From Eggerthella sp. CAG:209 (GTDB lineage Bacteria; Actinomycetota; Coriobacteriia; Coriobacteriales; Eggerthellaceae), in NCBI GenBank assembly GCA_000436075.1, contig FR884594.1:1-11192 (forward strand): a stretch of 11,192 nucleotides of DNA, in the 5' to 3' direction. Position numbers and translations under genes: made by a program. Numbering within the stretch: the first letter of the stretch is position 1; every line of letters begins with the position of its first letter. Shown here in pieces: positions 1 to 6,447 of the stretch. The notes beneath the pieces are model-generated. The model saw only the letters and a list, made by a program, of their open reading frames with translations. It ran no database searches and was not told the origin of the DNA.

Positions 1-26
1 GGGCAAGCCTCCAAAGAAGCTTGCCC
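1..26 (-). terminator. Probable terminator hairpin of the glnA-glnR operon, cut by the window edge
   Basis: Positions 1-8 (GGGCAAGC) and 19-26 (GCTTGCCC) are perfect inverted repeats. Read on the minus strand the stem extends by three more pairs (one G-T) to an 11-bp stem with a TTTG loop. It lies about 75 nt past the stop of the glnR-like gene and is in the right orientation to end that operon. A U-tract would fall just left of position 1, outside the window, so the terminator call is inference; no T-run follows it in the plus direction. Confidence 0.55.
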
Positions 27-102
27 CACAATGGCGACGCCAAATGCTACGTTGCCGCTTTTTTGTTTAATTGCCATGCCGGTTACATGACGATGCAATC
101 GG

Positions 103-777
103 CTAATCCCACAGATACCCAACACCGCGGACGGTTTCCAAGTGCTGAGAAAGCTCAGGGCCGAGCTTGGCACGCACACGTCGAACATGGACGTCGACGG
201 TTCGAGAGCCACCAAAATAGTCAAACCCCCAAACGCGACGAAGCAAAGCGTCACGCGAATACGTACGTCCAGGATGCGTTACGAGGAATGCCAGCAACGC
301 ATATTCCAGATAGGTGAAATCGATCGGCTCGCCGTTTACGGCAACTTGATACGTTGCCAAGTTGATGGTCATGCCATCAACCGAGATAAAATCGTTTGTC
401 GAGCTTTCATTTCCCGGCCACAATAGCTGTCTGATGCGAAGAGAGCATTCCTCCGAACTTGCTCCATGCACAACAAAATCGCAATTGATCTGAACGGGCA
501 AACGGAAGCCCGAAAGCATGTCCTCTTTCACGATGATGAGCATCGGCACGCCGCCATCGTCGATAAGTGCCTGCTCGACCGCAATCAGCGTTTGCGCTGA
601 TTCTGCGGTTGCTTCATAGATAACCAAATCGTACGAGGGATTGTCGGCCAAGAGCTTCTTGAACTGCATAGACGAGCCTGCCGCAACATCGACATCAAGG
701 CTGGAAAGCACCGCCTGGAACTTATGGGCGTTGTCGAGACTGTCCGCAATGAATATGACATTCTTCCTTTGTTGCAT
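103..777 (-). CDS. glnR: GlnR-like orphan response regulator (OmpR/PhoB winged helix)
   Basis: A 224-residue transcription factor, probably the global nitrogen regulator of the actinobacterial GlnR type. Residues 1-120 form a degenerate receiver domain. The position that normally holds the phosphorylated Asp (after DLVIY, about residue 55) is Glu, and the acidic pocket keeps only Asp12. Residues 128-222 are an OmpR-type winged helix with WGFDYFGGSRTVDVHVRR (183-200) as the recognition-helix region and TVRGVGY (215-221) as the wing. This C-terminal half closely resembles Streptomyces GlnR (WGYDYFGGTRTVDVHVRR). Known GlnR proteins act as dimers without classical phosphorylation, which fits the lost Asp. 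The ATG is preceded by GGAGG at a 6-nt spacing in the 12-nt gap behind glnA, so the two are almost certainly co-transcribed. No histidine kinase gene is nearby. The alternative is a generic OmpR-family regulator; the glnA linkage favours GlnR. Confidence 0.85.
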   Translation of the reverse strand: MQQRKNVIFIADSLDNAHKFQAVLSSLDVDVAAGSSMQFKKLLADNPSYDLVIYEATAESAQTLIAVEQALIDDGGVPMLIIVKEDMLSGFRLPVQINCDFVVHGASSEECSLRIRQLLWPGNESSTNDFISVDGMTINLATYQVAVNGEPIDFTYLEYALLAFLVTHPGRTYSRDALLRRVWGFDYFGGSRTVDVHVRRVRAKLGPELSQHLETVRGVGYLWD

Positions 778-789
778 GATACGCCTCCG

Positions 790-2133
790 TTACAGTACGC
801 CCAGATAACGGTCAAGCTCCCAGTTGGAGACCTGGCGCTGGTACTCGTTCCACTCTTCACGCTTTACCTTCACAAGGAACGAATGGATATGCTCACCAAG
901 CACTTCTTTCATCAGCTCAGATTCGGCGAACAGCTCCACGGCTTCACCAAGCGTGTCGGGCAGAGATTCAAACCCTCGTACACGCAGCTCCTGACGAGAA
1001 AGCCCACGAGCGAAGTCTTCTTCCATAGGAGGGCACAACTCGAGTTCTTCTTCTATGCCCTTCAAGCCAGCAGCAAGCACCGCCGAAAATGCCAGGTACG
1101 GGTTAGCGGCAGAATCGGGGCTTCGCAACTCTACGCGGCACGCCTCTTCCTTATCGGGTTTGTAACCAGGAATGCGCACCAGCGCAGAACGATTATTGCG
1201 CGCCCACGAGATTTGCACCGGTGCTTCACCGCCGGGAACCAGACGTTTATAAGAATTAACGCTGGGGTTGGTGAGCAGGCTGAATTCGGGAACGTACTTG
1301 AGCAAGCCCGCAATATAGTGCTTTGCCACCTTAGAAAGGTTGTATCCATCAGGATCGCTGGCATCGAAGAACGCATTGTTGCCTTCTTCATCAAATAGGC
1401 TTTGATGAATATGCATGCCCGAGCCGGGGGCTCCAGAAATGGGCTTCGGCATAAATGATGCGTACACCCCATGCTTCATGGCGATTTCCTTGACCACCAT
1501 TTTGTAGGTCATTACGTTGTCGGCCATGCTCAGCGCATCCGCGAAACGCAGGTCGATCTCCTGCTGGGAGGGGCCGTTTTCATGATGGGAATACTCGACG
1601 GGAATGCCCATCTTTTCCAAGGTAAGAATGGTGTCGCGTCGAAGGTCGCTTGCCATGTCAAGGGAGGTAAGGTCAAAGTAGCCGCCATGGTCAAGCACTT
1701 CTGTCCCGTTGGGATCCTTGAAGTAGTAGTACTCAAGCTCAGGGCCAACATTCATCACATAGCCCAAGCGCTCGGCCTTTGCAGCCTGGCGCTTCAACAC
1801 GTTTCGGGAATCGCCATCGAAGAAATCGCCCTCGGGCGTTTTAATGGAGCAGAACATACGCCCAACAGCATTGCGCTCAGGACGCCAAGGCAAGATCTGA
1901 AATGTGGAAGCTTCAGGATATGCGAGCATATCCGATTCACTCGTAGAGGCAAAACCGCGAATGCAGCTGCCGTCAAAGCCCATTCCCTCTTCGAAAGCGT
2001 TTTCCAATTCACTGGGAATAACCGCAAAAGACTTCATGTGGCCCAGCACATCGCAGAACCAAAAACGAACGAAATGCACGTCGCGGCTTTTTATTGTCTT
2101 AAGGACGAAATCCTGGTCTGGGCTGGTGCTCAT
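790..2133 (-). CDS. glnA: Type I glutamine synthetase
   Basis: A 447-residue cytoplasmic enzyme making glutamine from glutamate, ammonia and ATP. Residues 16-97 are the beta-grasp domain, ending a GFDGSCIRGF segment (52-61) that supplies the Asp to the neighbouring active site. Residues 105-440 are the catalytic domain. Visible active-site elements are PELEYY (Glu132, Glu134), HHENG...QQEID (Glu185, Glu192), SGMHIHQS (His241), NPSVNSYKRLVPGGEAP (flap Glu303) and RVELRSPDSAANPYLAF (333-349). The length and the absence of the adenylylation-site Tyr segment place it with the short GSI-alpha group, regulated by feedback and transcription rather than adenylylation. Unusually, the position of Bacillus subtilis Arg62 (feedback inhibition) holds Ser63, and the loop before RVELRSPD is longer than in Bacillus. 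The ATG is preceded by AGGA at a 6-nt spacing. It is the first gene of an operon with the glnR-like gene. Confidence 0.96.
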   Translation of the reverse strand: MSTSPDQDFVLKTIKSRDVHFVRFWFCDVLGHMKSFAVIPSELENAFEEGMGFDGSCIRGFASTSESDMLAYPEASTFQILPWRPERNAVGRMFCSIKTPEGDFFDGDSRNVLKRQAAKAERLGYVMNVGPELEYYYFKDPNGTEVLDHGGYFDLTSLDMASDLRRDTILTLEKMGIPVEYSHHENGPSQQEIDLRFADALSMADNVMTYKMVVKEIAMKHGVYASFMPKPISGAPGSGMHIHQSLFDEEGNNAFFDASDPDGYNLSKVAKHYIAGLLKYVPEFSLLTNPSVNSYKRLVPGGEAPVQISWARNNRSALVRIPGYKPDKEEACRVELRSPDSAANPYLAFSAVLAAGLKGIEEELELCPPMEEDFARGLSRQELRVRGFESLPDTLGEAVELFAESELMKEVLGEHIHSFLVKVKREEWNEYQRQVSNWELDRYLGVL

Positions 2134-2163
2134 AGCTTGTCCTTCCGTGGCTTGCTCATATTT

Positions 2164-2201
2164 GTTTCATTGTAACAAGCAAGGTGTTACAAGCGCGTTT
2201 C
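2164..2201 (-). promoter_or_regulatory. Candidate GlnR operator and palindrome upstream of glnA
   Basis: On the minus strand this reads GAAAC-n6-GTAAC-n9-GTTAC-n3-GAAAC. The first pair matches the actinobacterial GlnR pattern GnnAC-n6-GnnAC (AC-n9-AC). The central TTGTAAC (minus strand 2192-2186) and GTTACAA (2176-2170) form a perfect 7-bp inverted repeat with a 9-nt spacer. The site lies 31-68 bp upstream of the glnA start codon and therefore overlaps the likely promoter. The sequence pattern is seen directly; binding by the linked GlnR-like protein is inference, and the GTAAC to GTTAC spacing (n9) departs from the regular n6 array of known GlnR boxes. Confidence 0.55.
2169..2174 (-). promoter_or_regulatory. 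Possible -10 element for glnA
   Basis: TACAAT on the minus strand, overlapping the operator palindrome, with no recognisable -35 hexamer 16-18 nt upstream, where the GAAAC-n6-GTAAC motif lies instead. A poor -35 under a regulator site would fit an activator-dependent promoter. It would give a leader of about 28 nt. This is a weak call by eye. Confidence 0.3.
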
Positions 2202-2356
2202 GCCGAATTCTTTTGCCGCTGAACCGATAGTTCTTGCACATCATTCAAGTTGCAAAAAAACGCTTTCCCACCAAAAGACAACGCCTCGGGAATATAGGGA
2301 CAGGCCCCATTTTCCCAGCATCTTTCCAAAGGACGACAAGCTAAGTTGGTTTGCAT

Positions 2357-2385
2357 AAAAAATGGCCCGCCTGCGCGAGCCATTT
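2357..2385 (-). terminator. Rho-independent terminator after metI
   Basis: AAATGGC at 2360-2366 pairs with GCCATTT at 2379-2385, extended by CGC/GCG after one mismatch, around a 4-nt loop. On the minus strand the stem runs into six T residues (plus A-run 2357-2362). The hairpin begins 5 nt past the metI stop codon, in the right orientation to end the metNI operon and insulate glnA. Confidence 0.88.
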
Positions 2386-2389
2386 CAAA

Positions 2390-3067
2390 TTACTTTTTGC
2401 GATCGATTTTACGAGCAGCAAGGTCACAGCCGCTCTGAACAATTTGAACCAGAACGATAAGAATGACGATGGTGGCAATCATCACATCGACCATGTAGCG
2501 CTGATAACCGTAGCGAATGGCGATGTCACCCAAGCCGCCCGCACCAACAGTGCCCGCCATTGCGGAATAGCCAAGCAGCGTGATGAGGACGATGGAAAAG
2601 CCCCTAATCAGAGATGGCAAGCTTTCCCACAGAAACACCTTCGCGACGATTTGCCAAGTAGAAGCACCGAAAGACTGAGCCGCCTCAACCAAACCGGCGT
2701 CAACTTCGGCCAAGCTCTGCTCGACCATACGGCCAACGAAAGGCGCAGCCGCCACAACCAGTGGTACCACCGCACCAGGAACGCCCAGCGAAGTACCCAC
2801 GACCAAGCGAGTAAACGGGATAATGGCAACGAGCAAAATGATAAACGGAATCGAGCGGCCAATGTTCACGATCCAACCAAGAACGGCATTAACCGCCTTA
2901 TGGGGCAACAAGCCCTTCTTTGGATCGGTTAGCACCAAGAACACGCCGAGGGGAATACCTATTACGTAGGCAAGCGCCGTGGAAACCAAGCTCATAACAA
3001 TGGTGTCCCAAGTTCCCTGCGCCAGAAGCGCCCCATACTGGGCGAAGAACGTCTGCAAGTATTCCAC
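2390..3067 (-). CDS. metI: Methionine-type ABC transporter permease (MetI)
   Basis: A 225-residue integral membrane protein and the channel subunit of a D/L-methionine-type importer; it would act as a dimer with two MetN ATPases. Five hydrophobic segments are visible, roughly residues 22-47, 60-85, 98-114, 155-172 and 193-213. The cytoplasmic coupling (EAA) loop is EAAQSFGASTWQIVAKVFLW at 128-147, followed by ESLPSLI. The RSIPFIILL and GYSAMAGTVGAGGLGD stretches are typical of MetI. The start is GTG, with GAGG eight nt upstream, and lies 2 nt past the metN stop, so translation is probably coupled. No metQ substrate-binding lipoprotein gene follows; a terminator does. Related compounds such as peptides or other amino acids cannot be excluded as substrates. 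Confidence 0.92.
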   Translation of the reverse strand: MEYLQTFFAQYGALLAQGTWDTIVMSLVSTALAYVIGIPLGVFLVLTDPKKGLLPHKAVNAVLGWIVNIGRSIPFIILLVAIIPFTRLVVGTSLGVPGAVVPLVVAAAPFVGRMVEQSLAEVDAGLVEAAQSFGASTWQIVAKVFLWESLPSLIRGFSIVLITLLGYSAMAGTVGAGGLGDIAIRYGYQRYMVDVMIATIVILIVLVQIVQSGCDLAARKIDRKK

Positions 3068-3069
3068 GA

Positions 3070-3810
3070 TTACAACCTCTTCTCCAGCAACTTACGGGCA
3101 ACGTCGCTTTGCGGGTTCGCAAAGATATCTTCCGTTTTACCCTCTTCCACGATCTTGCCCTCATCGATTACCACCACGTTGTCGCAGATAAGCTCTGCAA
3201 CAGCCAGCGAATGGGTGATGAGCACGATGGTTACGCCCATCTTTTCGTTGATGTCTTTCAGCAGCTTCAAGATGGAATGCGTAGTCATGGAGTCGAGTGC
3301 GCTGGTAGCCTCGTCGCACAACATGATGGACGGGTTGTTCACCAAGGCACGCGCAATCGCAACACGCTGCTGCTGACCGCCAGAAAGCTGACTGGGATAC
3401 TTGTCGCACTTGTCGGCCAAACCTACCAGTTCCAGCAGTTCACGAGCACGCTTTTCCGCCTCCTTCTTGTCGGCATGGCGGAGCTCAAGCGGAAACATGA
3501 CATTGCGAAGAACCGTACGCTGCTGAAGCAGACTGAAGTTCTGGAAGACCATGCTTACCGAGCTGCGGAACTCGCGCAATTCCTTTTCGGAAAGACTCGT
3601 GATATCGCGCCCATTGATGATGATCGAGCCAGAAGTAGGACGCTCAAGCAGATTGAGGCAACGTACGAGGGTCGACTTACCAGCACCCGATTGGCCGATA
3701 ATGCCAAACACGGATCCGTCATCGATGGTCAAATTGATATCAGTCAGGGCGATATGCGTTTCCCCCTGACGCGACACATAGGTCTTATTTAAATGTTCGA
3801 TTTGAATCAT
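3070..3810 (-). CDS. metN: Methionine-type ABC transporter ATPase, short MetN without NIL domain
   Basis: A 246-residue nucleotide-binding subunit that powers the linked MetI permease. It shows Walker A GQSGAGKST (39-47), Q-loop VFQN with Gln90, signature LSGGQQQR (142-149), Walker B SIMLCDEATSALD (161-173) with catalytic Glu167, and the switch His200 in LITHS. IMLCDEATSALD and the N-terminal HLNKTY resemble MetN proteins. Classical MetN is about 340 residues, with a C-terminal ACT-like NIL domain that binds methionine and shuts the transporter down. This protein stops right after the ATPase core, at the helix VARKLLEKRL, with a normal TAA and metI following at once, so it is a naturally short form rather than a visible frameshift. 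The ATG has AGGA 7 nt upstream. It may instead be a related amino-acid importer ATPase. Confidence 0.88.
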   Translation of the reverse strand: MIQIEHLNKTYVSRQGETHIALTDINLTIDDGSVFGIIGQSGAGKSTLVRCLNLLERPTSGSIIINGRDITSLSEKELREFRSSVSMVFQNFSLLQQRTVLRNVMFPLELRHADKKEAEKRARELLELVGLADKCDKYPSQLSGGQQQRVAIARALVNNPSIMLCDEATSALDSMTTHSILKLLKDINEKMGVTIVLITHSLAVAELICDNVVVIDEGKIVEEGKTEDIFANPQSDVARKLLEKRL

Positions 3811-3965
3811 TCATTGTTCCTTTTGCACAGCGCAGCATACTTAGCGCGCATAAAACAGCCTACCTACCATACCGCAGCCCAGGGCATAGGCAGAAAAATG
3901 CCATAGTCCAAACCGCATGCGGCTTATACATAAATCTAATAACTGGCAATAAGCTTAGAGAATAG
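3811..3965. promoter_or_regulatory. Leader region upstream of metN
   Basis: This 155-bp gap follows the downstream glycosyltransferase gene. It contains an almost palindromic element at 3910-3925 (minus AAGCCGCATGCGGTTT), which is a possible weak terminator stem without a T-run. A loose promoter-like pair TTGGAC-17-TATGCC lies on the minus strand within about 3885-3912. I looked for a SAM riboswitch core and a T-box motif and saw neither, so I cannot say how metNI is controlled. Confidence 0.3.
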
Positions 3966-6443
3966 CTATTGAACTGAGCCCAACAAGAAATACGGCGCAC
4001 GCGGATCGAGGCACGAACTCATATAGGGGTCGCCGTCCACGAACAAATGCGGCCAACGATAATGCAAAAAAGCCTTTTCCCGCTCGGCACGCAGCTGCTG
4101 CTTTTTGGTAAGCGCCGAACGACCGTTGGAGTCGCTCCCCTTGCGATACGCTTCCACCCCACCGTTATAAGCAATAAGGTAACCCTCTTTTGCCACCTTC
4201 AAGCAGAAATCGACATCGCAATTGCAGACTTGGAAACGTTCGTCGAAGCCCTTGGCGCTATCGTAGGCAGCACGTTTTACCATCATGGCAGACAGAGAAA
4301 CCGCCGAAACATTGCTAGCGCACCGCAAACGCCCCAAATAACCACGGGCACTACGGGGCATGTTCGCGCCAATCTCTGAAGCCGATTCATACGGACCAAC
4401 CATCATGCCAGCATGGCGAATGGTGTCGTCGGCGAACAGGGTTTTCGCTCCCACAACGCCCACATCTTCACGAATGCAATGGGTTAGCATGCAGTTCAGC
4501 GCCTCAGGGTCTGCGAACTCAACGTCCCCATCAACCACCAGAACATAGTCGGAGGTGCTTTGGGAAAAGCCCAGGTTTGCCATAGCCGCCCTATTGTTGG
4601 ATCCCTGATAGGCGATAACCCTGGCACGGTTCTTCCGCACCAAATGTTCTCCGTATACCACAACATCACGAGATGTTTCCTGGTTTACCACCACATATAT
4701 AGGTGTGTCGCGCGGTATTACGCTCTGCTCGATTGAGGATAGGCAGGCATCAAGCAACGACGCATCGTCACCAGCAAGCACGACCACCGATAGAGTTGGC
4801 GTCTCATCGGGCATTCGATAACGAACGGTATAGAGACGATCGGAAACATCGGCAAGAACCAACGCATCAATGCCATTACGGCGCAAGTGGTTGGCGAGCA
4901 CCTTCCTCCCCGTACGGAACGCCTCTTCTTCGCGACGCGAGCTGATCCTATCGGCATCGGGGGAAATAGAGGCAGCATTCTGAACGTGATACAGGACTTT
5001 GTCGATTCGTTCTACGCGTTCTGCCTGAGCGGTCGCCTTCAGCACTAAGTCGTAATCGAACGATTCGGAGGAAAAACCAACCGACGACTGGATTGCTTCC
5101 AAGACGCGGCGAGAAAGGAAAACCAAAGGTCCAAGATAGTTGTAGGAGTACAGCAAATCTGGCGAAAAAACCGGCTTGAACTGGGGAGTGTGTAAGCCGC
5201 CGTCACGATCAAAGCTGTCGTGGTTCGTGTACACAACATCGCACGGACCCACACCATGGCTGTTTTTGATGCCCTCTTTGTCCATCACTTCGTTGATACG
5301 GCGAACATACTCGTAAAGAGCCTCAGGGGCCAAGACAACACTCGGCTCCAGCACCGCGCATACTTCGCCCTTAGACTGGAGCAAGCCCGTCAGACGCGCT
5401 GCGCCCTCATCAAGTTCGGCCTCGGGAACCAAATGGACAACGCGCTCGTCACCCTCCCATTCGCGGAGGGCCGAGGTGAGACTCAATTCGTTGGCACCCA
5501 TATCAACCAGAACAAGCTCGAAGTGGGTATAGGTCTGAAGGCTCAAAGAAGCCATGGCGGCAGACAGATAGCATTCGTCACCCGGATACAGAGGCATAAC
5601 CAAACTGATCTGAGGTTGAACGGCAAACGAATGGGAACGCTGTTCCTCAAGGCCAGCGAGCGTTTCGCAGTGGCGCACGAACCAGCGGCCATAGCGCGAA
5701 TCGATGGAAGCGTCTATCGCACAATAAGAAAACGATTCGCCCAGCGGCCCAAACGTTTCGTCGCAGAAATAGGCGAATCCTCCGGGAATCTGCTCGTTGG
5801 CATCGTAAACCGTTACGCAGAAATCCTTAGCAGCGGCGGCAACACGCACGGAAAAGCCGATACGAAGGCGCTCACCCTCGCCATAGTTTGCGGGAGGAAT
5901 TATCTCATCCACCAACGGATACACGGGAAGATCGACTTCGATGCCACAGCCATCGGTGAAATCGACCATCACATCGGAACCTTCGGCATGAGGCATATCC
6001 GCAAGCATCTTCACCACGATTTCATCGCCGTCTTCAATGGCGTCGGTGAAATATACGTTCATGCGACCCGAGCAGTATTCGCGCTCGATATCAAACATCT
6101 GCTCCAAAAGCTCATTATGGACAAACGCATTGAAGCGCGTGCGCCAGCGCATCATATTCAGTTCCACAGTAAGGCGGCTTTGAGTAAGCGGAGAGCTTTC
6201 CCCTGCGTATTCCAAGAACGTCAGGTCAACTTCACGTACATCGAAATGAGGAAGTACCACCACATAATTGGCCTGCGATGTTTCTTCCAGCGGATTAAAA
6301 GGGAACAAGTGAGCGGGTATCTTGATGCCATCCTTCAAGCGGGCATCAAGAAGCACTTCGGCATCAGGATGCATGCGGTCAAGAACCATTTGCAGGTAGA
6401 CCTTGCCATCGCCGTGACTCATGCTTTCAATTCGTGCGTTCAT
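3966..6443 (-). CDS. Large protein with two family 2 glycosyltransferase domains (downstream paralogue)
   Basis: An 825-residue protein with no visible signal peptide or membrane segments. Residues 1-270 are a beta-rich region without a motif I recognise, shared with the neighbouring paralogue. Residues 279-450 resemble a GT-A domain (ISLVMPLYPGDE, VLVDMG, then VVYTNHDSFD and FKPVFSPDLLYSYNYL), but the usual DxD-type segment before LAPEAL reads EPSV, so its metal site looks lost. Residues 549-765 are a second GT-A domain with LSVVVLAGDD, VVDGDVEF (636-643) as the DxD, VGVVGAKTLFADDTIRHAG and CDVDFCLKV (742-750). The family is that of the cell-surface polysaccharide GT2 enzymes; the sugar donor is unknown. 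ATG has GAGGA 7 nt upstream, inside the end of the preceding gene 4 nt away, suggesting translational coupling. It is the last gene of the gtrA-glycosyltransferase cluster. Confidence 0.85.
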   Translation of the reverse strand: MNARIESMSHGDGKVYLQMVLDRMHPDAEVLLDARLKDGIKIPAHLFPFNPLEETSQANYVVVLPHFDVREVDLTFLEYAGESSPLTQSRLTVELNMMRWRTRFNAFVHNELLEQMFDIEREYCSGRMNVYFTDAIEDGDEIVVKMLADMPHAEGSDVMVDFTDGCGIEVDLPVYPLVDEIIPPANYGEGERLRIGFSVRVAAAAKDFCVTVYDANEQIPGGFAYFCDETFGPLGESFSYCAIDASIDSRYGRWFVRHCETLAGLEEQRSHSFAVQPQISLVMPLYPGDECYLSAAMASLSLQTYTHFELVLVDMGANELSLTSALREWEGDERVVHLVPEAELDEGAARLTGLLQSKGEVCAVLEPSVVLAPEALYEYVRRINEVMDKEGIKNSHGVGPCDVVYTNHDSFDRDGGLHTPQFKPVFSPDLLYSYNYLGPLVFLSRRVLEAIQSSVGFSSESFDYDLVLKATAQAERVERIDKVLYHVQNAASISPDADRISSRREEEAFRTGRKVLANHLRRNGIDALVLADVSDRLYTVRYRMPDETPTLSVVVLAGDDASLLDACLSSIEQSVIPRDTPIYVVVNQETSRDVVVYGEHLVRKNRARVIAYQGSNNRAAMANLGFSQSTSDYVLVVDGDVEFADPEALNCMLTHCIREDVGVVGAKTLFADDTIRHAGMMVGPYESASEIGANMPRSARGYLGRLRCASNVSAVSLSAMMVKRAAYDSAKGFDERFQVCNCDVDFCLKVAKEGYLIAYNGGVEAYRKGSDSNGRSALTKKQQLRAEREKAFLHYRWPHLFVDGDPYMSSCLDPRAPYFLLGSVQ

Positions 6444-6447
6444 GCAG

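Larger units (their letters stand above)
2134..2359. other. Intergenic region between the glnA start and the metI terminator
   Basis: This 226-bp stretch holds the glnA ribosome binding site, the operator-like palindrome (2164-2201), and a T-rich motif on the minus strand, TTTTTTGCAACTT (plus 2247-2259), that recurs near 10888. I see no credible open reading frame. On the minus strand TTGCAA (plus 2250-2255) has no good -10 partner. Confidence 0.5.

Noticed and set aside
1471..2175. Open frames on the plus strand opposite glnA (also 724-1398)
   Set aside because: They mirror the codon pattern of glnA, whose minus-strand product is unambiguous; no ribosome binding site supports them.
3811..3965. 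A SAM riboswitch or T-box upstream of the methionine transporter genes
   Set aside because: I looked for the conserved S-box core and T-box sequence on the minus strand and saw neither; 155 bp leaves little room for either.
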